The notes under the pieces were generated by a model. The model ran no database searches. It had not been told where the DNA came from and saw only the letters and a list, made by a program, of their open reading frames with translations. 64,000 nucleotides of DNA from a virus. The stretch lies in IMG/VR virus record IMGVR_UViG_3300046792_000297, positions 1 through 64,000 of that record; one strand, given 5' to 3'. This document shows positions 37,470 to 45,473 of this stretch, in pieces. Position 1 is the stretch's first letter. Each line of letters begins with the position of its first letter. Both the position numbers and the translations under genes were made by a program.

Positions 37470-37730
37470 ATGTCGATCACTCGCCAGTATCTAATCGAGG
37501 TTTCGCTCGATGCGGTCACGCTGCGCCGGGTCGAGGTGACCTCACCCACCGGCATACCGGGCCAGCTTGTCGAGGGCATCTACATTCCGTTGGGCGTGCA
37601 TCCTCCCGACCTCATGCTCAGCTTGCCGCCCACGTCCCTGCCCACCAACAACTGGGTCCGCCTGCGACTGCTCTCGGCGCAGGACGTGCCTACGCCGCTT
37701 AGGATTATTGAGGTTCTCAAGCCGGAATAA
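37470..37730 (+). CDS. Hypothetical protein, 86 aa
   Basis: MSITRQYLIEVSLDAVTLRR; beta-rich. GGAGAATTC ribosome site. Ends inside the periodic palindrome. Function unknown. Confidence 0.65.
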   Translation: MSITRQYLIEVSLDAVTLRRVEVTSPTGIPGQLVEGIYIPLGVHPPDLMLSLPPTSLPTNNWVRLRLLSAQDVPTPLRIIEVLKPE

Positions 37731-37738
37731 TGATTATT
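37726..37738. repeat. Periodic palindrome site, perfect copy
   Basis: AATAATGATTATT, 13 of 13. It supplies the stop codons of two convergent genes (plus TAA at 37728, minus TAA at 37734-37736). Confidence 0.85.
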
Positions 37739-37943
37739 GCGGCCTGCGGACCAGCAGGTTCCACATTTGCTCGGCGTGCCTGGTCGAGGACACCACGCCC
37801 GTGGGCGCGGGCATCATGCCGACACAGTGACCACAACCGCCGCAGTACCATTCTTCGAAGTCCTGTTGCCCGATGGTGAGCGGCTTGCAACCGACCGCCA
37901 TCGGATGGCGACCGCACTTGGGGCACTTGTTGAATAGCGGCAT
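37734..37943 (-). CDS. Zinc-ribbon protein, 69 aa
   Basis: MPLFNKCPKCGRHPMAVGCK and WYCGGCGHCVGM: a zinc ribbon. First of three minus genes set into the rightward region. Function unknown. Confidence 0.65.
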   Translation of the reverse strand: MPLFNKCPKCGRHPMAVGCKPLTIGQQDFEEWYCGGCGHCVGMMPAPTGVVSSTRHAEQMWNLLVRRPQ

Positions 37944-37958
37944 TCATCCTCCAGCCCG

Positions 37959-38216
37959 TTAAAGCGGGTCGATTCCTTCATCCAGGGCCGCCGCCAGCCA
38001 ACAGTGAATGTCTTCTGGGGTCTCGATGCGCAACACGGTCTGGCGCAGCGCGGCCAGGCTGGGACTGGGTGCCCAGGCGGGCGCATCAATCCACTGTGCC
38101 AGGTAAAGTTTGACCAGATGAATCTGGCGCAGACTCAGAGGACGCTGTTCCAGGTAGGCGACGATGGCGGGCTGTAGCTCGCCTCCGGTTTCGTTCATCC
38201 AGTAGCCGAGCGTCAT
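37959..38216 (-). CDS. Hypothetical protein, 85 aa
   Basis: MTLGYWMNETGGELQPAIVA, helical with Trp/Leu repeats. Start by ATGA overlap with the upstream gene. Function unknown. Confidence 0.6.
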   Translation of the reverse strand: MTLGYWMNETGGELQPAIVAYLEQRPLSLRQIHLVKLYLAQWIDAPAWAPSPSLAALRQTVLRIETPEDIHCWLAAALDEGIDPL

Positions 38217-38413
38217 GCGTACTCCACCCGGCCCTTGCAGCGAAACGTAGCGACCTGTTCGACGACTTGTTCGGCCTGCTCGCGGGTGTAGCGTTTGGCT
38301 TCGGCCAGGTTGCTGGTGTGGCGCAGGACCTCCCGGCCATCCTGCCGGTAGAAGCGTTGCACGTACAGGCAATACTCCTGATTCTTGGCGCGAAGCGCGA
38401 CGACAAAGGCCAT
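38213..38413 (-). CDS. Hypothetical protein, 66 aa
   Basis: MAFVVALRAKNQEYCLYVQR; small alpha/beta, end CKGRVEYA. Weak ribosome site, so start uncertain. Function unknown. Confidence 0.5.
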   Translation of the reverse strand: MAFVVALRAKNQEYCLYVQRFYRQDGREVLRHTSNLAEAKRYTREQAEQVVEQVATFRCKGRVEYA

Positions 38414-38632
38414 GCGGGCATTGTAATCGCGTGCCCGGCCCGGTAGAGCAGGGTCGACTTTCCGCCTACCAGTGATGGCGTTTCGACGTTGCCAGCGCAA
38501 ACCTTGCGGTCCGCTGGACGTAGCCATCCCCGTTCACTGAAGCCCGAAGGCGTGGGACGCAACCATTTTTCCAGACTACCTTGGAAGCGCAACGCCGGGC
38601 ACGCTAACTACAAGTTTACTCATGGGTGAGCC

Positions 38633-40408
38633 ATGTCCAAGCGCCGCAAACAATCCGGGGCGCTGGCCAAGTTTCCCGTCAACGACGGTTCCCTGCCCGA
38701 GATGCGGCAGCCCATCGCCATCGACTCCTACTCCAACCCGGCGGCCCGCCTGGGCATGGGCACCACCAACCTGGCCGAGCAGTCGAGCTACCCGCTGGTG
38801 CGGATCACCGAGGACTACCCGCTCATCCTCTCGCTCTATCGCGGTTCGTGGATCGTGCGCCGGGTGATCGAGACCATCCCCGACGACATGCTCAAGTCCT
38901 TCCCGGTGCTGGACTCGGAGATCAACCCCGACCTGCTCAAGCGGTTCGAGAAGATCGTGCGCAAGACGGGCACACTGAACAAGCTGCGCTCGGCGGCCAA
39001 GTGGGGCCGCTTGTTCGGCGGCGCAGCCGCCATCATCGTGATCGCCGGGCACGACGACCTGGCCCAGCCGCTGGAGTTGGACGACATCGAGCCGGGAGCC
39101 TACAAGGGGCTGATCCCGCTCGACCGCTGGAGCGGCATCATACCGGGGCCGGAACTGAATCAGGACATCGAGGACACGGTCAACTTCGGGCTGCCGATCT
39201 ACTACAACGCCATCATGGACGCGGGCAACGCCAGGATTCATCACAGCCGCGTGCTGCGCTTCATCGGGCGTGAACTGCCGCAGTGGGAGCGGCAGGTGGA
39301 ACTGAACTGGGGCATGTCGGAAGTCGAGCTGATCTTCGACGAGTTGCGCAAGCGCGACTACAGTTCGTGGAACATCGTTTCCCTCTTGACACGGGCGCAG
39401 ATACTCTCGGTCGAAGAGCCGCAACTGGCCGCCCTGATGTCGGGCGCGGGCGGTTCGAACGAAGCCTACAACAACTTCGTCCGCCGCATGGAGTCGATCT
39501 CGCAGTTGCTCAACAACCAGGGCCTGCTGGTGCTGGGCAAGGACGGCAAGCTGAACCAAAACAGCTACACCTTCGGCGGCATCGCCGACGTTTACCACGA
39601 GTTCATGAAGGACCTCTCGGCGGCCTGCCAGATTCCCTACGAAGTGATCTTTGGGCGCGAGTCCGGGCTGGGCTCGAACGGCGAGAGCGGGCTGCAACTC
39701 TACTACGACATGATCGAGCAGAAGCGCGGCACCGACCTCGACCCGCAGATGGATCAGTTGATTCCCGTCATCGCCATGAGCGCGTTCGGCGAAGTGCCCG
39801 ACGACCTCGATCACCACTGGCAGCCGGTACGCTCGATGAGCGACAAGGAACGCGCGGAACTGGCCAAGGCGACCGGCGACAACATTGTGGCCTACTTCAA
39901 CGCCGACCTGATGACCAAGAAGGAAGCGCGGGAGGAGATACAGCAGTCGTCGAGCACCACCGGGCTGGGCACCAACCTGAGCGACGAGGCTGTGGCCGCG
40001 ACGCCCGACAAGTACGCCAGCGAACTGGGCGGCGGCGAAGGAGGGATGCCAGGCATGGGCGGACCGGGCGGGATGCCAGGTGGCCCACCGGGCGAGCCTG
40101 GCGAGGGCGAACCACCCAAGCCAGGCGGGGAAAACCCGCAGTTAGGCGCAGGAAAGCCAGCAGGCGGCCTGGGCGGGCCTGGCGAGGCAGCCGGGCCGAG
40201 AGGCGTGGCCAACGAAGAGGCTCCCGCCAACACGCCGCGCGAGCTAACCGCGCCTGCGCATCGTCCGCAACTGGGCATGGGCGGCGAGAACCCGTTCGCC
40301 CGCAAGCCGGTCGAGGATGACCAGACGGGGACTTCGCGCTATCAGCCGCCTGCGGCACGGCAGCATGAAGCGCCGACTGCGAGGCAGCATGAACTCCCTG
40401 ATCGCTAA
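38633..40408 (+). CDS. Portal protein (DUF1073 family)
   Basis: 591 aa. IVRRVIETIPDDMLKSFPVL, AAIIVIAG, then FGGIADVYHEFMKDLSAACQ, IPYEVIFGRESGLGSNGESG and QLYYDMIEQKR give the DUF1073 portal pattern (also labelled Acb1-family by some). Forms the dodecameric entry ring. The last 130 residues are Gly/Pro-rich and disordered. It overlaps the next gene by 20 nt. Confidence 0.88.
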   Translation: MSKRRKQSGALAKFPVNDGSLPEMRQPIAIDSYSNPAARLGMGTTNLAEQSSYPLVRITEDYPLILSLYRGSWIVRRVIETIPDDMLKSFPVLDSEINPDLLKRFEKIVRKTGTLNKLRSAAKWGRLFGGAAAIIVIAGHDDLAQPLELDDIEPGAYKGLIPLDRWSGIIPGPELNQDIEDTVNFGLPIYYNAIMDAGNARIHHSRVLRFIGRELPQWERQVELNWGMSEVELIFDELRKRDYSSWNIVSLLTRAQILSVEEPQLAALMSGAGGSNEAYNNFVRRMESISQLLNNQGLLVLGKDGKLNQNSYTFGGIADVYHEFMKDLSAACQIPYEVIFGRESGLGSNGESGLQLYYDMIEQKRGTDLDPQMDQLIPVIAMSAFGEVPDDLDHHWQPVRSMSDKERAELAKATGDNIVAYFNADLMTKKEAREEIQQSSSTTGLGTNLSDEAVAATPDKYASELGGGEGGMPGMGGPGGMPGGPPGEPGEGEPPKPGGENPQLGAGKPAGGLGGPGEAAGPRGVANEEAPANTPRELTAPAHRPQLGMGGENPFARKPVEDDQTGTSRYQPPAARQHEAPTARQHELPDR

Positions 40409-41660
40409 CGGCCTGGAGGACTGGACGCTGGCGGTCGACGCCGACTTTGATGAGTCGGCAGTCAAGCGGGTTAGCAAAGGCAAGGAAGGCGGCGGGCAGT
40501 TCACGTCCAAGGGCGGCGGCGAAGAGAAGGGCGAGGAAGCCTACTTCGCGAGTGGTATTGGACCGGGAGAAGAAGCGGAGCCGGGTTACGAGCCGCCTGC
40601 CAAGAAACTGACGCCGGGTCAGAAAGCGGCGGCGACCAAGGCTGGCAAGAAGGTAATGGCCGCAGCGGCAGCGGTCCACCAGAAGACAGAAGCCGCGCAG
40701 CCGCCACAGCCCGTCACAGCCTCGAAGCATCCGAACTGGGCCGCGATGTCGCCGGGGCAAAAGGCCGCCTGGACGAAGAAGCAGAACCAGGCGGCCAACA
40801 ACAAAAAGATTCAGGAAGCGGCAAAGGCCACACCGGCCCAGCAGAAGCAGGCGGAGCAGGCGCTGACGGCGGCGGAGCAGAAGGGCCACAAGCCGCTCTG
40901 GGTCAAAGCCACGGTGAACGGCGAACCCCAAATCTTCAAGCTCCAAGGCGTGCCCAGCGGCCTGGATAGTACGGCCAGCGTGCAGAAGCTGCTGGGCGAA
41001 CAGCCCGATAAGTGGGGCGAGCTACACCCGGTTAGCGTTCAGAACGTGTCGCTGTGGAATGAATCGAAACCTCTGCCTCCCGCTTTCGAGACCGTCACGG
41101 CAGAGCAGAAGGCCATCGACAAGCTGGAAACCGAGAAGTACGAAGAGGCCAAAGCGGCGGTCCTGGCCAGCGGCCCGATCACTAGTAGCGAGTCACTAAG
41201 CGACGACATCATCTCTTCCATCAAGAGCTACACTGACGGCAGCTACCTGGCCCTGAATAAGGCGCTGCGAACCGGGCAGCCTCTGCAAAGCCACCAGGCC
41301 GTAATGGCGGCCAACCTGGACAAAGCCATTCGGAACAACAAGGTGCTGAGTGAGCGCAAGGTTTATCGTGGGCTTACGGATGCCGAAAAGTTCTTCGGCC
41401 CGACCGTGAAGATCGGCACCATCGTGATTGACAACGGCTTCATTTCAGTCAGCAAACACAGGGACACCGCCGATAACTTCGCGGGCTACAACGGCAAGGT
41501 GTGCGTGATTTCGCTGCCCAAGGGCAGCCCGGCGCTGGACATAGAGGCGTGGAGCTTGCTTGGCGATAGTGAGAAAGAAGCCCTATTACCTCGTGGTTCA
41601 ATGTTCAAAGTCACCAACGTGAGCGGCAAGGAGGTTCACCTTGAGTATGCCAACTATTGA
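40389..41660 (+). CDS. ADP-ribosyltransferase-like enzyme with N-terminal tag
   Basis: 423 aa. N-terminal tag NSLIANGLEDWTLAVD (1-17) and RVSKGKEGGGQF. A Lys/Ala-rich linker with KAAWTKKQ follows. The C-terminal ART domain (about 240-423) has R in KVYRGL (327), the S-T/S motif FISVS (350-355) and ExE EKE near 396, the R-S-E class. Probably modifies host proteins. The start at 40389 aligns with the tagged paralogues. Overlaps the portal. Confidence 0.75.
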   Translation: MNSLIANGLEDWTLAVDADFDESAVKRVSKGKEGGGQFTSKGGGEEKGEEAYFASGIGPGEEAEPGYEPPAKKLTPGQKAAATKAGKKVMAAAAAVHQKTEAAQPPQPVTASKHPNWAAMSPGQKAAWTKKQNQAANNKKIQEAAKATPAQQKQAEQALTAAEQKGHKPLWVKATVNGEPQIFKLQGVPSGLDSTASVQKLLGEQPDKWGELHPVSVQNVSLWNESKPLPPAFETVTAEQKAIDKLETEKYEEAKAAVLASGPITSSESLSDDIISSIKSYTDGSYLALNKALRTGQPLQSHQAVMAANLDKAIRNNKVLSERKVYRGLTDAEKFFGPTVKIGTIVIDNGFISVSKHRDTADNFAGYNGKVCVISLPKGSPALDIEAWSLLGDSEKEALLPRGSMFKVTNVSGKEVHLEYANY

Positions 41661-41832
41661 CCCCGAGCGGCTGAAGCGTTACCAGTGGGACCAGGACTCG
41701 CTCACCGTGGCCAGCGTGGGCACGGGCGAGGAAGTCAAGCTCGACCAGCCCAAGGAGGCCAAGAAGGACGACCAGGCCAAGGACCAGGCCATCTTCTCCA
41801 ACTCGCTCGACGTGATGCTGGACGAGGAATAA
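41641..41832 (+). CDS. Small protein with tag-like C-terminus, 63 aa
   Basis: TTG start after AAGGAGG (or ATG 41647). Reads MSMPTIDPERLKRYQWDQDS and ends AIFSNSLDVMLDEE, similar to the IFANSLD tag of the delivered enzymes, here C-terminal. Stop overlaps the next ATG within the periodic palindrome. Confidence 0.65.
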   Translation: MSMPTIDPERLKRYQWDQDSLTVASVGTGEEVKLDQPKEAKKDDQAKDQAIFSNSLDVMLDEE

Positions 41833-41840
41833 TGATTAGC
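41828..41840. repeat. Periodic palindrome site
   Basis: AATAATGATTA then GC, 11 of 13. Its TAATG links the stop of one gene with the start of the next. Confidence 0.7.
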
Positions 41841-42752
41841 TGCCTGATCGCCAACGGCTTGGAAGACTGGACCCTGGCGGTCGACGACTTCAAGGAAGCG
41901 GCGGTTCCGCGCGACGAGTCGGGCAAGTGGACCGGCAAGGGCGGTTCGAGCGGCGAAGCCAAGCCCCTGAACGCGGCGCACAAAGCCTGGGCCACGCGCA
42001 AAGCTAAACAGCAGGCGGCGCAATCGAAGAAGCCGGTCGACTATCTGGCCAAGAAGGTCGGCGGGCAAGGGGGCTCCAATCCGGGCGGGACCTATGAGGG
42101 CAGTGACGGCAAGAAACGCTACGTCAAGTTCTACAAGAACATGGCGCAGGGTCGGGCGGAATGCACGGCGGACACTATCTACAACGACCTGGGCATCGGC
42201 GCACACAAGAGCGACGTGTTCGAGGCGGACGGCAAAGAGGCGTTCGCGGCGGAACTGATCGACGGCGGCGACCTGCTCAAGGATGTGGGCCTGAACAAGG
42301 AGAACGCTCGCGCCATCATGGAAGGCTTCGCGGCAGACGTGCTCATGGCCAACTGGGACAGCGTCGGCCTGGTCAACGACAACATCCTGCTCAAGGATGG
42401 CAAAGCCTACCGCATCGACAACGGGGCCACCTTCACGCACCGCGCGATGGCGTCCAGTCCGCCCAAGCCGGAAGGGCTGCTGCACAAGATCACCGAATGG
42501 GACGGGCTGTTCAACCCCAACATCAACGCGCAGTTCAGCCAGGTCGCCAAGGCCGCCGGATACAAATCGCCCAGCGACATCCCCGACATCAAGGCGCAAG
42601 TGGAGAAGATCGTCAAGCTCCGCGACCAGAGCGGCGGGTGGGACAAGTACCTCCAGGGCAAAGCGCCGTTCCTGTCCGACCAGGAGCGAAAGCAGTATGC
42701 CGGAATGCTGGACAGCCGCACCAAGCTACTGAGGGAGAAAGTCCAGGCGTGA
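41832..42752 (+). CDS. Kinase-like enzyme with N-terminal tag
   Basis: 306 aa. Tag MISCLIANGLEDWTLAVDD, then PRDESGKWTGKGG and NAAHKAWATRKA. The body reads like a PI3K/HipA-type kinase: KRYVKFYK (ATP lysine), NWDSVGLVNDNILL (catalytic loop), KAYRIDNG (metal motif in place of DFG). This matches kinase domains found in phage polyvalent proteins. Target unknown. Confidence 0.7.
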   Translation: MISCLIANGLEDWTLAVDDFKEAAVPRDESGKWTGKGGSSGEAKPLNAAHKAWATRKAKQQAAQSKKPVDYLAKKVGGQGGSNPGGTYEGSDGKKRYVKFYKNMAQGRAECTADTIYNDLGIGAHKSDVFEADGKEAFAAELIDGGDLLKDVGLNKENARAIMEGFAADVLMANWDSVGLVNDNILLKDGKAYRIDNGATFTHRAMASSPPKPEGLLHKITEWDGLFNPNINAQFSQVAKAAGYKSPSDIPDIKAQVEKIVKLRDQSGGWDKYLQGKAPFLSDQERKQYAGMLDSRTKLLREKVQA

Positions 42753-42762
42753 AGGGGTGGCG

Positions 42763-43626
42763 ATGAGAGATTGTCTGATCGGTAACGGCCTGGAGGATTG
42801 GACCCTCACCCTGGCGCTCGACGAGGGCGACTTCAAGGAGGAGCAGCACCCGCGCGACGAAACCGGCAAGTTCTCGCTGGGCAAAGGCGAGTCGACCGAG
42901 GAAGCCTTCAAGCATCCCACGACCGGCGAGTACGCGCCCAAGCGTTCGCAGCGCCACCAGGCCATTGTGGACAAGATCGTGGCGGGCAAGAAGTCCAGCG
43001 GAGCGCCCACCGCCTACATCATGGGCGGCGGATCGGCTTCGGGCAAGTCGACCGGCTTCAAGAAGAAGTTCGCCCGCAAGATGCGGATGGCGCTGGCGCA
43101 CATCGACTCCGACGCCATCAAGAACCATCTTCCCGAGTACGAGAGGCTGAAGCAGATTGATCCCGAGAAGGCCGCCTACCGGGTGCATGAGGAGTCCAGC
43201 CACATCGCCAAGAAGGCGCTGGCGGCGGCCATTGCCGGGAAGCTCGACCTGGTCTACGACTCGACTGGCGCGGGCGGCGGCACGCAGGACATGGCCAAGC
43301 GGCTCAAGGGCGAGGGTTACAAGGTGCACGTGGTCTACTTCGACATTCCCATACCGGAGGCCAAGGTGCGGGCCGGGAAACGGGCGGAGAAAACCGGGCG
43401 GCACATTCCCGAGCACGTGATCCAAGGTTCGCACAAGGGCAGCGCCAAGAACTTCATGGAGATGACCAAGGGCGGTCACATCGACAAGATGAGCCTCTAC
43501 GATACGACCGAGCGCGTGCCCACGCTGGTCTACTCCAAGGAAGGTTCACGCCCTGGTATGATTATGGAAGGTGAGAAATGGAAAGAGTACATGAAGAAGG
43601 CGGGAGTGGAGGAGAACCAGAAGTGA
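42763..43626 (+). CDS. Zeta-toxin-like kinase with N-terminal tag
   Basis: 287 aa. Tag MRDCLIGNGLEDWTLTLALD and PRDETGKFSLGKG. P-loop MGGGSASGKSTG near 88-98, HIDSDAIKNHLPEY and YDSTGAGGG fit the zeta toxin / PezT family, which phosphorylates UDP-N-acetylglucosamine. No epsilon antitoxin is seen, so it may be delivered, virion-held or inactive on the phage's own host. Confidence 0.75.
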   Translation: MRDCLIGNGLEDWTLTLALDEGDFKEEQHPRDETGKFSLGKGESTEEAFKHPTTGEYAPKRSQRHQAIVDKIVAGKKSSGAPTAYIMGGGSASGKSTGFKKKFARKMRMALAHIDSDAIKNHLPEYERLKQIDPEKAAYRVHEESSHIAKKALAAAIAGKLDLVYDSTGAGGGTQDMAKRLKGEGYKVHVVYFDIPIPEAKVRAGKRAEKTGRHIPEHVIQGSHKGSAKNFMEMTKGGHIDKMSLYDTTERVPTLVYSKEGSRPGMIMEGEKWKEYMKKAGVEENQK

Positions 43627-43745
43627 TCCACCACTACACCGACGACACCGATTCCGACGTATTCCAAGACAAGGACGACCTGGCCGAGTTCGATGCCATG
43701 CTGGATAAAGCCAAGCAGGCGGCCAAGCAAAAACCCACCCAGTAA
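43623..43745 (+). CDS. Tiny acidic protein, 40 aa
   Basis: GTG start overlapping the zeta gene stop: MIHHYTDDTDSDVFQDKDDL, then EFDAMLDKAKQ. Acidic and helical. Could neutralise the zeta-like protein, but that is a guess from position. Confidence 0.5.
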   Translation: MIHHYTDDTDSDVFQDKDDLAEFDAMLDKAKQAAKQKPTQ

Positions 43746-43806
43746 TTCCCCTCACATTCTGACCTTCTTCCGGCACCGGGAGAACCTCGACCCACGGAGA
43801 GAGCGC

Positions 43807-44049
43807 ATGGCCGACTGGGACGGAGCCCTCCAGGCTCCGCAGGGGATGTTTCGCGTGATTGGCGAGGACGAGCTACAGACACCAGCCGTGCGCTCGTGGA
43901 TCGGCGACTACCGCTCGCTGGCTAGCGCCCGGCGGGTGGCCAACGACCACGCTACGCCGCTGAATCCGGTAGTCGTATTCGATGACCAGAGCAAGACCCA
44001 GTGCCTCACCTGGGGCGACGTCGAAGTGGACGCGGAGGGCATCGTATGA
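43807..44049 (+). CDS. Hypothetical virion-region protein, 80 aa
   Basis: MADWDGALQAPQGMFRVIGE; small alpha/beta. Its stop overlaps the fibre gene start (ATGA). Function unknown. Confidence 0.65.
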   Translation: MADWDGALQAPQGMFRVIGEDELQTPAVRSWIGDYRSLASARRVANDHATPLNPVVVFDDQSKTQCLTWGDVEVDAEGIV

Positions 44050-45473
44050 GCGTGACAGGGGGAACCACCGGTAGCTCGATCACGCTCGGCAGCCTGGGGC
44101 TGGTCAAGTACAGCGACGACGAGGTTGGCTGGGGCACGGGCTGGAACGGCAACATGGACACCATCGACGCGGCGATCTCCAGCCTCCAGGTGGGCGGGTC
44201 GCAGGTGCAGGCCGACTGGGATGCGACCTCGGGCCTGGCCGAGATTCTCAACAAACCGGACCTGGCTCCGGTCGCGACTTCGGGCGACTATGCCGATCTG
44301 GTCGGCGTGCCCGCGCTGCCGCACAACTTCAGTTCGCAGCCGCACCTGTTCCTGAACGGCTACAACGCCATCCTGGGCGTGTTCTCGGCGGCCCAGGCGA
44401 CCGCGTCGGACGTCTCGGGGCTGGCACCTATCGCCATCTCGGGCAGCTACAACGACCTCACCAACAAGCCAGTGCTGCCTGCGACTCAGGTGGCAGTGCC
44501 CAATCGCTTCTTCACCGCCTACAGCGCGACGACTGGCTTGTTTACGGAGGCGCAGCCTACAGCGCTGGACGTCTCCGGCCTGGCCGCCGTGGCAACCTCC
44601 GGCTCCTACACTGATCTCATCAACAAGCCGGTCCTGGCGGCTAACTCGCCTGCGGTGGCTCACCAGTTTCTCACCAGCTACGACAACATCACCGGGGCGT
44701 TCACCAAGGCCCAACCTGGCGCGGCGGATGTCAGCGGGCTGGCTCCTTCGGCAACTATCGACACCACCAACGCGCTCAACATCACTTCGGGCACGCTGGC
44801 CGTGGCGCGGCTGCCTGTCATTCCGGCCACGCAGATCAGCGGGCTGGCGCTGGTGGCCACTTCGGGCTCCTATCTCGACTTGAGCAACAAGCCGGTGCTG
44901 GCAGCGACCATTGCCGCGACACCGAACAACTTCCTGACCGCCTACAACGCGGTCACGGGTATCTTCACCAAGGGCCAACCGGCAGCGACGGACGTAACCG
45001 GCCTGGCCACGGTCGCCACGACCGGCAGCTACACCGACCTGATCAACAAGCCCATCCTGCCAGTCAACACGGGCAGCACGCCGCACCAGTTCTTCATCGC
45101 CTACGACAACACGACCGGCGGCTTCCTCAAGGCGCAGCCAGCGGCGGCGGATGTGACTGGTTTGGCGACGGTCGCCACTTCGGGCTCCTACAACGACCTC
45201 ACCAACAAACCAGTCTTGTCCACCGTGGCAGGCTCGGGCTCCTACCTGGACCTCACGCACAAGCCGACCTACTCATTCTGCCCAGGCACGACGCCGGGTA
45301 CGGTGTTCGTCTCGCCAGGCGCGGTGATCGCGGTGACCTACAACGGCACCGTGCTGCCGCGCGGCGTGGCCGCTCCCAAGCTGAGCTACACGCTGGCCGG
45401 GGATAACGTGACGATCACGCTCAACTTCACTGCCGAAGCCGGAGACCGAGTCGATGCGTTCTGTACTACTTAG
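44046..45473 (+). CDS. Tail-fibre-like protein with repeats
   Basis: 475 aa. Seven or more repeats of the form GLA-VATSGSYNDLTNKPVL separated by linker strands, a repeat seen in many phage tail fibres. N-terminal TGSSITLGSLGLVKYSDDEV is a typical virion-attachment sequence; the C-terminal 70 residues form a beta tip. No signal peptide. Confidence 0.82.
   Translation: MSVTGGTTGSSITLGSLGLVKYSDDEVGWGTGWNGNMDTIDAAISSLQVGGSQVQADWDATSGLAEILNKPDLAPVATSGDYADLVGVPALPHNFSSQPHLFLNGYNAILGVFSAAQATASDVSGLAPIAISGSYNDLTNKPVLPATQVAVPNRFFTAYSATTGLFTEAQPTALDVSGLAAVATSGSYTDLINKPVLAANSPAVAHQFLTSYDNITGAFTKAQPGAADVSGLAPSATIDTTNALNITSGTLAVARLPVIPATQISGLALVATSGSYLDLSNKPVLAATIAATPNNFLTAYNAVTGIFTKGQPAATDVTGLATVATTGSYTDLINKPILPVNTGSTPHQFFIAYDNTTGGFLKAQPAAADVTGLATVATSGSYNDLTNKPVLSTVAGSGSYLDLTHKPTYSFCPGTTPGTVFVSPGAVIAVTYNGTVLPRGVAAPKLSYTLAGDNVTITLNFTAEAGDRVDAFCTT

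Noticed and set aside
38576-39817. 413-aa open frame opposite the portal gene
   Set aside because: A shadow of high-GC codon bias; no ribosome site or family features and the portal frame is secure. The same holds for most long antisense frames here.
41828-41840. Periodic motif as only a stop-start junction (TAATG)
   Set aside because: TAATG occurs at some junctions, but several perfect or near-perfect copies are non-coding (12150, 20773, 29045, 33448) or mid-gene (15920, 24642), and the spacing is regular.
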